64,000 nucleotides of DNA from Demequina rhizosphaerae (GTDB lineage: Bacteria; Actinomycetota; Actinomycetes; Actinomycetales; Demequinaceae), in NCBI RefSeq assembly GCF_000971255.1, contig NZ_BBMC01000005.1, positions 124,001-188,000 of the forward strand, written 5' to 3'. This document shows, piece after piece, positions 55,131 to 63,209 of the stretch. The position numbers were made by a program, and so were the translations under genes. Below the pieces are notes generated by a model. It worked only from the letters and a program-made list of their open reading frames with translations. It was not told where the DNA came from and did not search any database. Every line of letters starts with the position of its first letter. The stretch's first letter is position 1.

Positions 55131-56474
55131 ATGCCCCGCCACGACCGTCACGGCCATGCCCGCACGCCGGGCGCGACCCGGCTCGTCGCGGTGGCGCTCG
55201 TCGCCCTCGTGGCAGGTGCCGCCGTCGGGCTGGTGGGGGCGCGCGACCTCGGAGGGACGGCGGTCTCGGCGGCCGAGCCCGCCGCCTCCCCCGTCGCCGC
55301 CGTCAAGGCGGACGATGCGACCCCCGCCGCGTCCGCATCGTCCACCCCCGCGCCGAGCCCGACCGCGACGGTCGAGCCCGAACCCGAGCCCGTGCGCTTC
55401 ACGTTCGTCGCGGCGGGCGACGTCCTCCCTCACACCCCCGTCAACGACTCGGCGCGCACGGCGGACGGCTACGACTTCGCCGCGCTGATGGCGGGCGTGC
55501 AGCCCTACATCGAGGGCGCGGACCTCGCGCTGTGCCACATGGAGGTGCCGGTGTCGCCGGCGGGGATCGAGCCCTCGGGCTACCCCCTGTTCTCCGCCCC
55601 CAAGCAGCTGGTGAGGGACCTCGGGAAGGTGGGCTGGGACGGCTGCTCGACCGCGTCGAACCACACCGTCGACCGCGGCACCGCGGGCGTCGAGGCGACG
55701 CTCGACGCGTTCGACGCGGCCGGCCTCCAGCACTCCGGCTCCGCGCGCACCAAGAAGGAGGCGGCCACCACCGCGATGTACGAGGTGACCGCCGGCGACC
55801 GCACCGTCACCGTCGCCAACATCAGCTTCGCGTACGGCACCAACGGCATGCCCGTCGCGTCGCCGTGGCAGGTCGACCTCTTCGACGCGGACGATGCGGA
55901 CGCGGCGCCGATCATCGCGGCCGCCAGGAAGGCCCGCCAGCAGGGCGCCGACGTGGTGATCGCCTCGGTCCACTGCTGCGTCGAGTACCGCACCGAGCCC
56001 ACCGACGCGCAGCGGTCGATCGCCACGCAGATCGCGGAGTCGGGCCAGGTGGACCTCTACGTCGGCCACCACGCGCACGTACCCCAGCCGATCGAGCTGC
56101 TCCCCGGCGGGCCGTCGGGCGACGGCATGTGGACGGCCTTCGGGCTCGGCAACTTCCTGTCGAACCAGGGCACGCAGTGCTGCATCGCCGCGACGTCCAA
56201 CGGCGTGCTGCTGTCGGCGACGTTCACGGTCGACCCGGACGGCGCGGTCGGGGTCGACGCCTCGTGGACCCCCACGACGGTCGACCGCCTCGGCCGCCAC
56301 GCCGTGCACGCCCTCACGGACATCCGAGACGGGGTGGGGACGCTGTCGGCCGCCGACGTGAGCAGCCGGCTCGCGGCGGTCCGCGGCGCCGTGGGCGACG
56401 AGGCGCGTCAGCGCTGGAACCCGGTCGAGCCGCTCGCCGACGACGTGGTCCTCGTGCCGCGCACCTCCGCCTGA
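55131..56474 (+). CDS. CapA-family metallophosphoesterase-like protein
   Basis: Protein of 447 residues. A signal anchor (about 17-37) is followed by a Pro/Ala/Ser linker and the CapA fold: FVAAGDVLPHTPVNDSAR, DLALCHMEVPVSP, STASNHTVDRG, VIASVHCCVEYR, VGHHAHVPQPIEL and FGLGNFLSNQG, which supply His/Asp metal ligands. CapA proteins serve in polyglutamate or capsule assembly, but a role here is unproven and no cap genes are present. The linker carries two decamers (55310, 55334). Confidence 0.85.
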   Translation: MPRHDRHGHARTPGATRLVAVALVALVAGAAVGLVGARDLGGTAVSAAEPAASPVAAVKADDATPAASASSTPAPSPTATVEPEPEPVRFTFVAAGDVLPHTPVNDSARTADGYDFAALMAGVQPYIEGADLALCHMEVPVSPAGIEPSGYPLFSAPKQLVRDLGKVGWDGCSTASNHTVDRGTAGVEATLDAFDAAGLQHSGSARTKKEAATTAMYEVTAGDRTVTVANISFAYGTNGMPVASPWQVDLFDADDADAAPIIAAARKARQQGADVVIASVHCCVEYRTEPTDAQRSIATQIAESGQVDLYVGHHAHVPQPIELLPGGPSGDGMWTAFGLGNFLSNQGTQCCIAATSNGVLLSATFTVDPDGAVGVDASWTPTTVDRLGRHAVHALTDIRDGVGTLSAADVSSRLAAVRGAVGDEARQRWNPVEPLADDVVLVPRTSA

Positions 56475-56484
56475 GCCGCGCGCC

Positions 56485-58269
56485 TCAGCGGCGGCTGCGC
56501 TGGGCCGCGAGCCGCACCGGCGCGCTCGCCGCCCCGTAGCCGTCGTAGGCGCCGCGGCGCTCGAGGATCTCGACGAAGACCCCGCCGACGATCGGCGAGT
56601 AGAAGTGGAGGAACTCGCCGCCCGCGTCGCGGTCGTAGAAGAGGCCGAGCTCGCGCAGCTCGTCGAGCAGCGCGGGGTCGAGCGACGGCCCGAAGCGCGC
56701 CTCGAGGTCGTCGTAGTAGTTGTCCGGCACGGCGAGCGAGGCGAGGCCTGCCGCACGCGCCCGGCGGGCGGCGGCGCGCGCGTCGTCGCAGCGGATCGCG
56801 ACGTGCCGCGTGGGGGCCGGCGCGCCCGACGGTGCGAGGTTGATCGGGACCCTCACGACGCCGTCGGCGGTGCGCATCACCTGGCTGCGCAGCAGCCCGA
56901 CGGGTCCGGGCACGTCCTCGGTCGACTCCGTGGCGAGCGACAGCACCGAGCTCGCGAAGAGCACCGCCTCGTCGAAGTCCTGCCAGCGGTAGCCGAGGTT
57001 GATGTGGTCGACGACGCCGGCGAGGGGGCGGTCGACCTCCTCGCCGCCGACGAACTCGCCGATCCACGACCGGTCGTCCGGCCGGTCGTTCCAGTAGACC
57101 TCCGTGCCGTCCGGAGCGGCGACGGCGGGCAGCTCCTGCTCGCCCGCATAGGTGCGGCGGAACACCGCGGGGGCGCCGAGCGCCCGCGCCCGGGAGGCCG
57201 CCGCCTCGGCGTCGTCCACGGTGAGCCCGATGGCGGACAGCGCCGGCTCGTCGTCCTGGCGCTGCTCGTTGAGGATGAGGCGTGCCTCGCCCGCGCTCCA
57301 CAGCCGCACGGGCTTGCTGCGGTGGCGGCCCCGGAAGGTGAAGCCGAGCTGGTCGAGGACGCGGTCGACCTCGTCCAGCCGCTCGCCCGCGATCTCGACG
57401 AAGTCGACGCCGCGCGCGGGCTGGGGATCCTCGAGACGGTCCTCCGCCCATCCCTCGCGCGCGGCCGTGCGGTCGGCGAGCCACGTGAGCGACCTCCGGG
57501 CGTGCGCCGCGGTACGCACGACGTCGGTCTGGCGGAAGGTGTCGTTGAAGACCTCGAGCGACAGCGGGCCGGCGTACCCGGCACGCAGCACGTGCGCGAG
57601 GAAGCCGGTGAGGTCGAACGAACCCTCGCCCGGGAACAGCCGATGGTGGCGGCTCCACGACAGCACGTCCATGCGCAGCGCCGGCGCGTCCGCGAGCTGC
57701 AGGAAGAAGATGCGGTCGCCGTCGATCTCCTCGATCCCGGCCGGGTCGTGGCCGCGCGAGAGGATGTGGAAGCTGTCGAGGCACGTGCCCAGGTTGGGGC
57801 GGTCCGCCCGCTGCACGAGGCGCCACGCGTGGCGGTAGTCGTCGACGTAGCGCCCCCACGCGAGCGCCTCGTAGGCGATGCGGACGCCGCGCGGCGCGGC
57901 CAGGTCCGCGAGCGCGGCGAGCTGCCGCGCGGCCACCTCGTCGTCGTCGACGGTCGCGGTGCCGGCGTTGCTGCACACGAGCAGCAGGTCCGCGCCCAGC
58001 CGTGCCATCACGTCGAGCTTGGCCTCCGCGCGGCGCAGGTTGTCCGCGAAGGTGGCGTCGTCGACGCCCTCGAGGTCGCGGAAGGGCTGGAACATCTCGA
58101 TGCGCAGCCCGAGCCGGTCGCACAACGCGCGGATCTCCTCCGGGGACTCGTGCGCCGCCACGAGGTCCGAGTCCATGATCTCGACGCCGTCGAAGCCCGC
58201 CTCGGCGCACGCGTGCAGCTTCTCGACCAGCCCCCCGGAGAGGCAGACCGTCGCGATCGAGGTGCGCAT
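56485..58269 (-). CDS. qsuB: 3-dehydroshikimate dehydratase fused to an HPPD-like domain (QsuB-like)
   Basis: Protein of 594 residues. The N-terminal TIM barrel (about 1-280) begins MRTSIATVCLSGGLVEKL and contains GFDGVEIMDSDLV, LLVCSNAGTAT, IAYEALAWGRYVDDYRHAW, GTCLDSFHILSRG and LADAPALRMDVLSWSRHH, nearly the same order and wording as QsuB of Corynebacterium glutamicum. The C-terminal part is a two-repeat VOC module with VVDHINLGYRWQDFDEAVLF, RHVAIRCDD and GVFVEILERRGAYDGYG, keeping the His-His-Glu metal set. It converts 3-dehydroshikimate to protocatechuate. Divergent from the TRAP operon across a shared 134-bp regulatory region. Confidence 0.93.
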   Translation of the reverse strand: MRTSIATVCLSGGLVEKLHACAEAGFDGVEIMDSDLVAAHESPEEIRALCDRLGLRIEMFQPFRDLEGVDDATFADNLRRAEAKLDVMARLGADLLLVCSNAGTATVDDDEVAARQLAALADLAAPRGVRIAYEALAWGRYVDDYRHAWRLVQRADRPNLGTCLDSFHILSRGHDPAGIEEIDGDRIFFLQLADAPALRMDVLSWSRHHRLFPGEGSFDLTGFLAHVLRAGYAGPLSLEVFNDTFRQTDVVRTAAHARRSLTWLADRTAAREGWAEDRLEDPQPARGVDFVEIAGERLDEVDRVLDQLGFTFRGRHRSKPVRLWSAGEARLILNEQRQDDEPALSAIGLTVDDAEAAASRARALGAPAVFRRTYAGEQELPAVAAPDGTEVYWNDRPDDRSWIGEFVGGEEVDRPLAGVVDHINLGYRWQDFDEAVLFASSVLSLATESTEDVPGPVGLLRSQVMRTADGVVRVPINLAPSGAPAPTRHVAIRCDDARAAARRARAAGLASLAVPDNYYDDLEARFGPSLDPALLDELRELGLFYDRDAGGEFLHFYSPIVGGVFVEILERRGAYDGYGAASAPVRLAAQRSRR

Positions 58270-58276
58270 ATCGGCA

Positions 58277-58294
58277 ATGTAACAGACGGTACAT
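58277..58294. promoter_or_regulatory. Operator-like palindrome 1 in the qsuB/dctQ divergent region
   Basis: ATGTAACAGACGGTACAT is an imperfect 18-bp palindrome (ATGTA/TACAT arms) 7 bp from the qsuB start. A related copy lies at 58333. Probably a repressor site for the catabolic module. Confidence 0.6.
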
Positions 58295-58300
58295 AGATTG

Positions 58301-58316
58301 GTGACAATCCGGTCAC
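58301..58316. promoter_or_regulatory. GTGAC/GTCAC inverted repeat
   Basis: GTGACAATCCGGTCAC has 5-bp arms and a 6-bp spacer. It lies between the two ATGTA sites and contains a minus-strand TTGTCA that could be a -35 for qsuB. Confidence 0.4.
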
Positions 58317-58332
58317 GACCCTTGCGCGGCTA

Positions 58333-58350
58333 ATGTAATCACCGGTACGT
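58333..58350. promoter_or_regulatory. Operator-like site 2 in the qsuB/dctQ divergent region
   Basis: ATGTAATCACCGGTACGT matches site 1 at ATGTAA, CGGTAC and the final T. It lies 54 bp before dctQ, so each divergent unit has one copy nearby. Confidence 0.55.
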
Positions 58351-58403
58351 TCACATCGGGACGCCGGCCCCGCGGCGCCCCACGGAGGAGACAAGGACGT
58401 CTC

Positions 58404-58949
58404 GTGACCGACAACGACGCTGGTCGACAGCCGTTCCATGCGGTGCGCCGCATCGGAGCCGTGATGGCCGCCATCGAGCTCACCCTCGGCGCGCTCGCGA
58501 TGCTCACCATCCTCGTGCTGGTGTTCCACCAGGCCCTGCAGCGCTACCTGCCCATCGACCAGATCGCATGGACCGGCGAGGTCTCGCGGTTCTCGCTCGT
58601 GTGGCTCACGTTCATCGTCGCGGGCCTCCTCGTGACGATGCGCGGGCACATCACGCTCGAGATCGCCGACGCGATCCCCCACCCCATGGTGGTGCGCGCG
58701 GTCCAGGTCTTCGCCATGGCGGTGGTCGCGGCCACGGGCGTGGGGCTCACGGTCGAGGCCTGGGCGCTCGTCGACACCCAGAGCATCATCAAGTCGCCCG
58801 TGCTCCGCCTCCCCATGTCGTGGGTCTACGTCCCCGTGCTGCTGGGCGCCGTGTCGATCACGGTGCGCGCCGCGGTCGCCGCCGTCGACGTCGCGCTGCA
58901 CGGTCCCGTGCTGCGCGACACCACCGAGTCCGAGGAGGCCTCCGCGTGA
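58404..58949 (+). CDS. dctQ: TRAP transporter small membrane subunit (DctQ)
   Basis: Protein of 181 residues with four hydrophobic helices, the DctQ layout, including the family motif WTGEVSRFSLVWLTFIVAG near residue 53 and MRGHITLEI after it. It forms the membrane complex with DctM. GTG at 58404 follows GGAGGAG. The stop shares GTGA with dctM. Confidence 0.93.
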   Translation: MTDNDAGRQPFHAVRRIGAVMAAIELTLGALAMLTILVLVFHQALQRYLPIDQIAWTGEVSRFSLVWLTFIVAGLLVTMRGHITLEIADAIPHPMVVRAVQVFAMAVVAATGVGLTVEAWALVDTQSIIKSPVLRLPMSWVYVPVLLGAVSITVRAAVAAVDVALHGPVLRDTTESEEASA

Positions 58950-60220
58950 CGCTCGCCCTCATGGCCCTCGCCATCGCGGTGCTCCTGCACCTGCGCGTGC
59001 CGGTCGCCTTCGCCTTCCTCGGGCCGTCGCTCGTCTACATGGCGACCATCGGCCAGTCGACCGGCATGTCCCTGCGCCACGTCACCAACGCCGCGGCGAG
59101 CTTCCCGCTGCTCGCGGTGCCGCTCTTCGTGCTGCTCGGCACGCTGGCCAACCACGCCGGCATCGCCGAGCGCTTCTTCCGCTTCGCGCTCGCGCTCCTC
59201 GCCCGCGTCAGGGGCGGCCTCGGCTACGTGTCGATCGGCACCAGCCTCGCGTTCTCGTGGATGAGCGGCTCGGCGGTCGCCGACGCGGCCGCGCTCGGCA
59301 AGGTGCAGATCCCCGCGATGCTGCGCCACGGCTACAGCCGCCGGTTCGCGACCGGCGTGTCCGCATCGTCCTCGCTCGTCGCGCCGGTGATGCCGCCCTC
59401 GATCCCCGCGGTGATCTTCGCGGGCCTCGCCGCGGTGTCGACGGGCGCCCTGTTCGCCGCCTCCGTCGTGCCCGCCTTCGCGATCGCGGTGGGCCTGTGC
59501 ATCGTCGTCTACATCCTGGTCCGGCGCCGCGAGACCGTGACGTCCGGGGACTTCGACGCGCACGAGCTGCGGGAGTCCGCGAAGGGCGTGCTCCTGCCGA
59601 TGCTCGCCCCGGTCATCATCCTCGGCGGCATCCTGGGCGGCTACTTCACGCCCACCGAGGCGGCGGCGGTGGGCGTCGTCTTCATCATCGTCGTCGGGCT
59701 GCTCCAGCGGTCCCTCTCGTTCCGCGGCTTCGTCGACGCGCTCAAGGACGCGGTCACCACCACGGCCGGGATCATGCTCATCGTCGCGACCGCGTCCCTG
59801 CTCGGCTACATCCTGGCCCGCGAGCGGCTGCCGCAGCTGCTCACCGAGCTCGCGTTCTCCGTCACGAGCAGCCCCACGATGTTCCTGCTCCTGTCCGCCA
59901 TCATGATGCTGATCCTCGGCACCGTCATCGACGCGACCGCGATCCTCGTCCTCGTGGTGCCGATCCTGCTGCCGATCGCCGCGCAGTTCGGCGTCGACCC
60001 GATCGTCATGGGCGTCGTGCTGATCCTGTCGCTCATGATCGGGCTGCTGACCCCGCCGGTCGGGACGGTGCTTTTCGTCACCGCCTCGGTCTCGCGGACG
60101 CGGGTGGGAGAGGTGTTCCGCGGCACCCTGCCGTTCATCGTGCCGATCGCGCTGATCGTGCTCGTCATCATCCTCGTCCCGGCCTCCGTGCTGTGGCTCC
60201 CGGGGGTGCTCGGGCTATGA
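58946..60220 (+). CDS. dctM: TRAP transporter large membrane subunit (DctM)
   Basis: Protein of 424 residues with about twelve hydrophobic helices. DctM motifs: FPLLAVPLFVLLGTLANHAGI, GSAVADAAALGKVQIPAM, APVMPPSIPAVIFAG, GGYFTPTEAAAVGVV and LTPPVGTVLFV. It is the sodium-coupled permease. The cluster suggests quinate, shikimate or 3-dehydroshikimate as cargo, by inference. The stop overlaps the next start as ATGA. Confidence 0.95.
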   Translation: MTLALMALAIAVLLHLRVPVAFAFLGPSLVYMATIGQSTGMSLRHVTNAAASFPLLAVPLFVLLGTLANHAGIAERFFRFALALLARVRGGLGYVSIGTSLAFSWMSGSAVADAAALGKVQIPAMLRHGYSRRFATGVSASSSLVAPVMPPSIPAVIFAGLAAVSTGALFAASVVPAFAIAVGLCIVVYILVRRRETVTSGDFDAHELRESAKGVLLPMLAPVIILGGILGGYFTPTEAAAVGVVFIIVVGLLQRSLSFRGFVDALKDAVTTTAGIMLIVATASLLGYILARERLPQLLTELAFSVTSSPTMFLLLSAIMMLILGTVIDATAILVLVVPILLPIAAQFGVDPIVMGVVLILSLMIGLLTPPVGTVLFVTASVSRTRVGEVFRGTLPFIVPIALIVLVIILVPASVLWLPGVLGL

Positions 60221-61122
60221 CGACCGCAGCCGCGCGCCGCCCCTCCGTCCTCGTGGGGCTCATCGGCGAGGGCATCGCCCCCTCGCTGTCCCCGGCCCTG
60301 CACGAGCTCGAGGGCGCGCGCCACGGCATGAGCTACGTGTACCGCACGATCGAGATCACGGCGGCCGAGGCGGCGCCCGCCGGCATGGACGCGCTGCTCG
60401 ACGCGGCGCGTCGCCTGGGCTTCGACGGGCTGAACATCACCCACCCCGCGAAGCAGACCGTCCTCGGCGCGCTCGACGCGCTCTCCCCCGGCGCCGCCGC
60501 GGTGGGAGCCGTCAACACGGTCGTGTTCGACGGCGGCCGGGCCGTGGGCCACAACACGGACGTCACCGGCTTCGGTGCCGCGATGGATGACGCCCTCGCG
60601 GGATGCGCCCGCGACCTCGTCGTCCTGCTCGGCGCGGGCGGCGCGGGCGCCGCGGTCGCGCGGGCGCTGCTCGACCGCGCGGTGGCGGACCTCGTCATCG
60701 TCGACGCCGACGAGCGGCGCGCCAGTGCGCTCGCCGAGGCGTCCGACGCGCGCGCGGCGACCATGGCCGAGCTGCCGGCGCTGCTCGCCGACGCGGACGG
60801 CCTCGTCAACGCCACGCCCATGGGCATGGCGGCGCATCCGGGCGCCGCCGTGGACGTCGCGCTGCTGCACGCGCGCATGTTCGTCGCCGACATCGTCTAC
60901 CGCCCGGTCGAGACCGCGCTCCTCGCAGGGGCGCGCGAGCGCGGGTGCCGGGTGATGGCCGGCACCGGCATGGCCATGCACCAGGCCGCCGACGCGTTCG
61001 AGATCTTCACCGGAGAAGCTGCGGATCGGCGGGCGATGCTCGCCGATCTCGAGGACCTGATCGCCGCCGAGGCGGACGGGAGCCCCGCGTCGCGGGGCCA
61101 CAGGAAAGGGGAGGAAGAATGA
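60217..61122 (+). CDS. qsuD: Quinate/shikimate dehydrogenase (QsuD-like)
   Basis: Protein of 301 residues. Substrate-site motifs: GEGIAPSLSPALHELEG, LGFDGLNITHPAKQ (catalytic Lys) and GHNTDVTGFG (Asp). NAD-binding motif LGAGGAGAAVARALL; VNATPMGMAAHPGAAVDV and DIVYRPVETALLAGARERGC follow. These agree with C. glutamicum QsuD more than with biosynthetic AroE. The acidic residue after strand 2 (IVDADERR) favours NAD. It would oxidise quinate or shikimate to the ketone used by QsuB. It is unusual in lying between the M and P genes of the transporter. Confidence 0.88.
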   Translation: MTTAAARRPSVLVGLIGEGIAPSLSPALHELEGARHGMSYVYRTIEITAAEAAPAGMDALLDAARRLGFDGLNITHPAKQTVLGALDALSPGAAAVGAVNTVVFDGGRAVGHNTDVTGFGAAMDDALAGCARDLVVLLGAGGAGAAVARALLDRAVADLVIVDADERRASALAEASDARAATMAELPALLADADGLVNATPMGMAAHPGAAVDVALLHARMFVADIVYRPVETALLAGARERGCRVMAGTGMAMHQAADAFEIFTGEAADRRAMLADLEDLIAAEADGSPASRGHRKGEEE

Positions 61123-62174
61123 CCGCAACACGAGCCCGGCGATCGACGTGGATCGCCCTCGCGGCCGCACCAGCCCTGGTGCTGGCCGCATGCTCCAGCG
61201 GCGACGGCGGGAGCACCGACGAGGAGTCGGGCACCGCGGACGCCGGGATGGAGACCACCGAGACGATCGAGATCACCCTCGCGCACAGCTACACCGAGGA
61301 CCAGCCGCAGCACCGCTGCGGCGCGCAGGTGATCGCTGACGAGGTCGAGGCCGCGGACGTCGGCCTCACGATCGAGATCTTCCCGGCGAGCCAGCTGGGC
61401 GGCGACGCGGACCGCATCGCGTCCGTCGTCTCCGGCGACATCGACATGGACATCCAGGGCGCCTCCGCGCTCGGCGCCGTGTACGAGCCGATCAGCGTCA
61501 TGGACGCCGCGTTCGGCTTCGACGACCCGGACCATCTCGCCGCGTTCATGGCGAGCGACGAGTCGTCGGTCCTGGTGGACGGCTTCGCGGAGGCGACCGG
61601 CGTGCAGACGCTCGGCGTCTGGTCCGCGGGTGCCCGCCACTTCACGACCGTCGACACCCCGATCCGCACGCCCGAGGACCTCGACGGCGTCCGGATGCGC
61701 TTCCCGGGCTCGCCGCAGTACCTCCTCAACGCGGAGGCGCTCGGCGCGACCGCGACCGAGGTCGCGTACGAGGAGCTCTACCTCGCGCTGCAGAACGGGA
61801 CCGTCGACGGCCAGGAGAACCCGATCACGAACATCGTGGCGCAGAACTTCGCCGAGGTGCAGGACTACCTCAGCCTGTCCGCCCACCAGCTCAACACCAA
61901 CCTCGTGATCATGAGCCCGATCTGGCAGGAGCTGTCGGCCGAGCAGCAGGAGGCGCTCACCTCTGCCGTCGAGATGGCGGTGACCGAGGTGACCGCGTGC
62001 GTCGCCGAGGACGAGGAGGTGACGCTCGAGGAGTGGCGCAACGGCGACGAGTGGGAGATCGTCGACGACGTCGACCGCGACGCGTTCTCCGAGAAGGCCG
62101 AGGCCTTCTTCATGGAGACCTTCACGGGCGAGTCCCTCGAGGTCTACGAGGCGATGCGGGCGACCGCGGGCTGA
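61119..62174 (+). CDS. dctP: TRAP transporter solute-binding lipoprotein (DctP)
   Basis: Protein of 351 residues. The signal peptide ends in the lipobox LAAC with Cys about 25. The mature protein has TLAHSYTEDQPQHRC, EIFPASQLGGDADRI, LDGVRMRFPGSPQYLLNAEALGAT (the conserved Arg for carboxylate binding) and LYLALQNGTVDGQENPITNI, all DctP features. It captures the acidic substrate outside the cell. ATG at 61119 overlaps the qsuD stop, after GGGGAGGAAG. Confidence 0.93.
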   Translation: MTATRARRSTWIALAAAPALVLAACSSGDGGSTDEESGTADAGMETTETIEITLAHSYTEDQPQHRCGAQVIADEVEAADVGLTIEIFPASQLGGDADRIASVVSGDIDMDIQGASALGAVYEPISVMDAAFGFDDPDHLAAFMASDESSVLVDGFAEATGVQTLGVWSAGARHFTTVDTPIRTPEDLDGVRMRFPGSPQYLLNAEALGATATEVAYEELYLALQNGTVDGQENPITNIVAQNFAEVQDYLSLSAHQLNTNLVIMSPIWQELSAEQQEALTSAVEMAVTEVTACVAEDEEVTLEEWRNGDEWEIVDDVDRDAFSEKAEAFFMETFTGESLEVYEAMRATAG

Positions 62175-62188
62175 TCGCGAGACCCACC

Positions 62189-63160
62189 ATGGCGCACGAC
62201 GTGCCCACCGTGACGGGCGTGGTGCCGGGCGACGAGCTCGGCACCACGCTCATGCACGAGCACGTCTTCGTCCTCGACCCGCAGCTCGACCGCGACCTGC
62301 CGCACCCCGAGTGGGACGAGCAGGCCGCGGTCGAAGCGGCGCGCGACACGTTCGCGCGTCTCGCGGCGCTCGGCATCGACACCGTCGTCGACCTCACGGT
62401 TCCCGGTCTCGGCCGCGACGTGTCACGCGTGCGCCGCGCGGCGGAGGGCGGGCCCGTCCGGGTCGTCGCGGCGACGGGCTGGTACGCGACGCACGTCCTG
62501 CCGCCGTTCTTCGGCACCCACGGGCCCGGCCGGCTCCTCGCGGGGGCCGATCCGCTCGAGGAGCTCTTCGTCCGCGACCTCGAGGACGGCATCGCGGGCA
62601 CCGGCGTCCGCGCGGCGGTCGTCAAGGTGGTCTCGGACGTCGCGGGCATGACCCCCGATGTGTCCCGGGTGTTCTCCGCGGCCGCGGCGGCGCATCGGCG
62701 GACGGGCGCACCGATCATGACCCACTCGCACGCGGCCTCCCACGGCGGGCTGCCTCAGCAGGACGCGCTCGCCGCGCAGGGCGTGCCCCTCGACCGCGTC
62801 GTCATCGGCCACTGCGGCGACACGGACGACCTCGACTACCTCCTGCGGCTCGCGGACCGCGGCTCCTACCTGGGCTTCGACCGCTTCGGCATGGAGCACG
62901 TGCAGTCCGACGAGGTCCGGCTCTCCACCCTGCTCGCGCTCCTCGAGCGCGGCTACGCCCCGCGCATCGTCCTGTCGCACGATGCGGCGGTGTTCTCGCG
63001 CGTCACTCCCCCGTCGTGGCGGGCGCGGGCGACGCCGCGGTGGCGCATGGACCACCTGTCGACGACGGTGCTGCCGCGCCTGCGCGCGGCCGGCGTCGAC
63101 GAGCCGACCCTCGACACCCTCATGGTCGCAAACCCCCGACGCATCCTGGCGGGCGCATGA
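62189..63160 (+). CDS. Phosphotriesterase-family metal-dependent hydrolase
   Basis: Protein of 323 residues. The binuclear metal site is intact: MHEHVFV (HxH), VVKVVSD (bridging Lys), MTHSHAASH, VIGHCGDTDD and VLSHDAAVF. Members are lactonases, esterases or phosphotriesterases. In this operon a lactone or ester of quinate/shikimate would make sense, but that is inference. ATG at 62189, 14 bp after dctP. Confidence 0.87.
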   Translation: MAHDVPTVTGVVPGDELGTTLMHEHVFVLDPQLDRDLPHPEWDEQAAVEAARDTFARLAALGIDTVVDLTVPGLGRDVSRVRRAAEGGPVRVVAATGWYATHVLPPFFGTHGPGRLLAGADPLEELFVRDLEDGIAGTGVRAAVVKVVSDVAGMTPDVSRVFSAAAAAHRRTGAPIMTHSHAASHGGLPQQDALAAQGVPLDRVVIGHCGDTDDLDYLLRLADRGSYLGFDRFGMEHVQSDEVRLSTLLALLERGYAPRIVLSHDAAVFSRVTPPSWRARATPRWRMDHLSTTVLPRLRAAGVDEPTLDTLMVANPRRILAGA

Positions 63161-63178
63161 GCGCGCCGGGTGCACGGG

Positions 63179-63188
63179 GGACGATGCG
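63179..63188 (+). repeat. GGACGATGCG decamer before the TetR gene
   Basis: Intergenic copy in the 49-bp gap before the tetR start, directly upstream of its putative -10. Confidence 0.6.
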
Positions 63189-63197
63189 GCGGATCGG

Positions 63198-63203
63198 TAG
63201 GCT
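63198..63203 (+). promoter_or_regulatory. Putative -10 element of a leaderless promoter
   Basis: TAGGCT ends 6 bases before the GTG at 63210, suggesting that the regulator gene has its own promoter besides read-through. Confidence 0.45.
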
Positions 63204-63209
63204 GACGCC

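Noticed and set aside
324..63188. Decamer as an FtsK-orienting (KOPS-like) signal
   Set aside because: Copies are almost equally split between strands (11 plus, 14 minus) within one window, whereas such signals are strongly polar.
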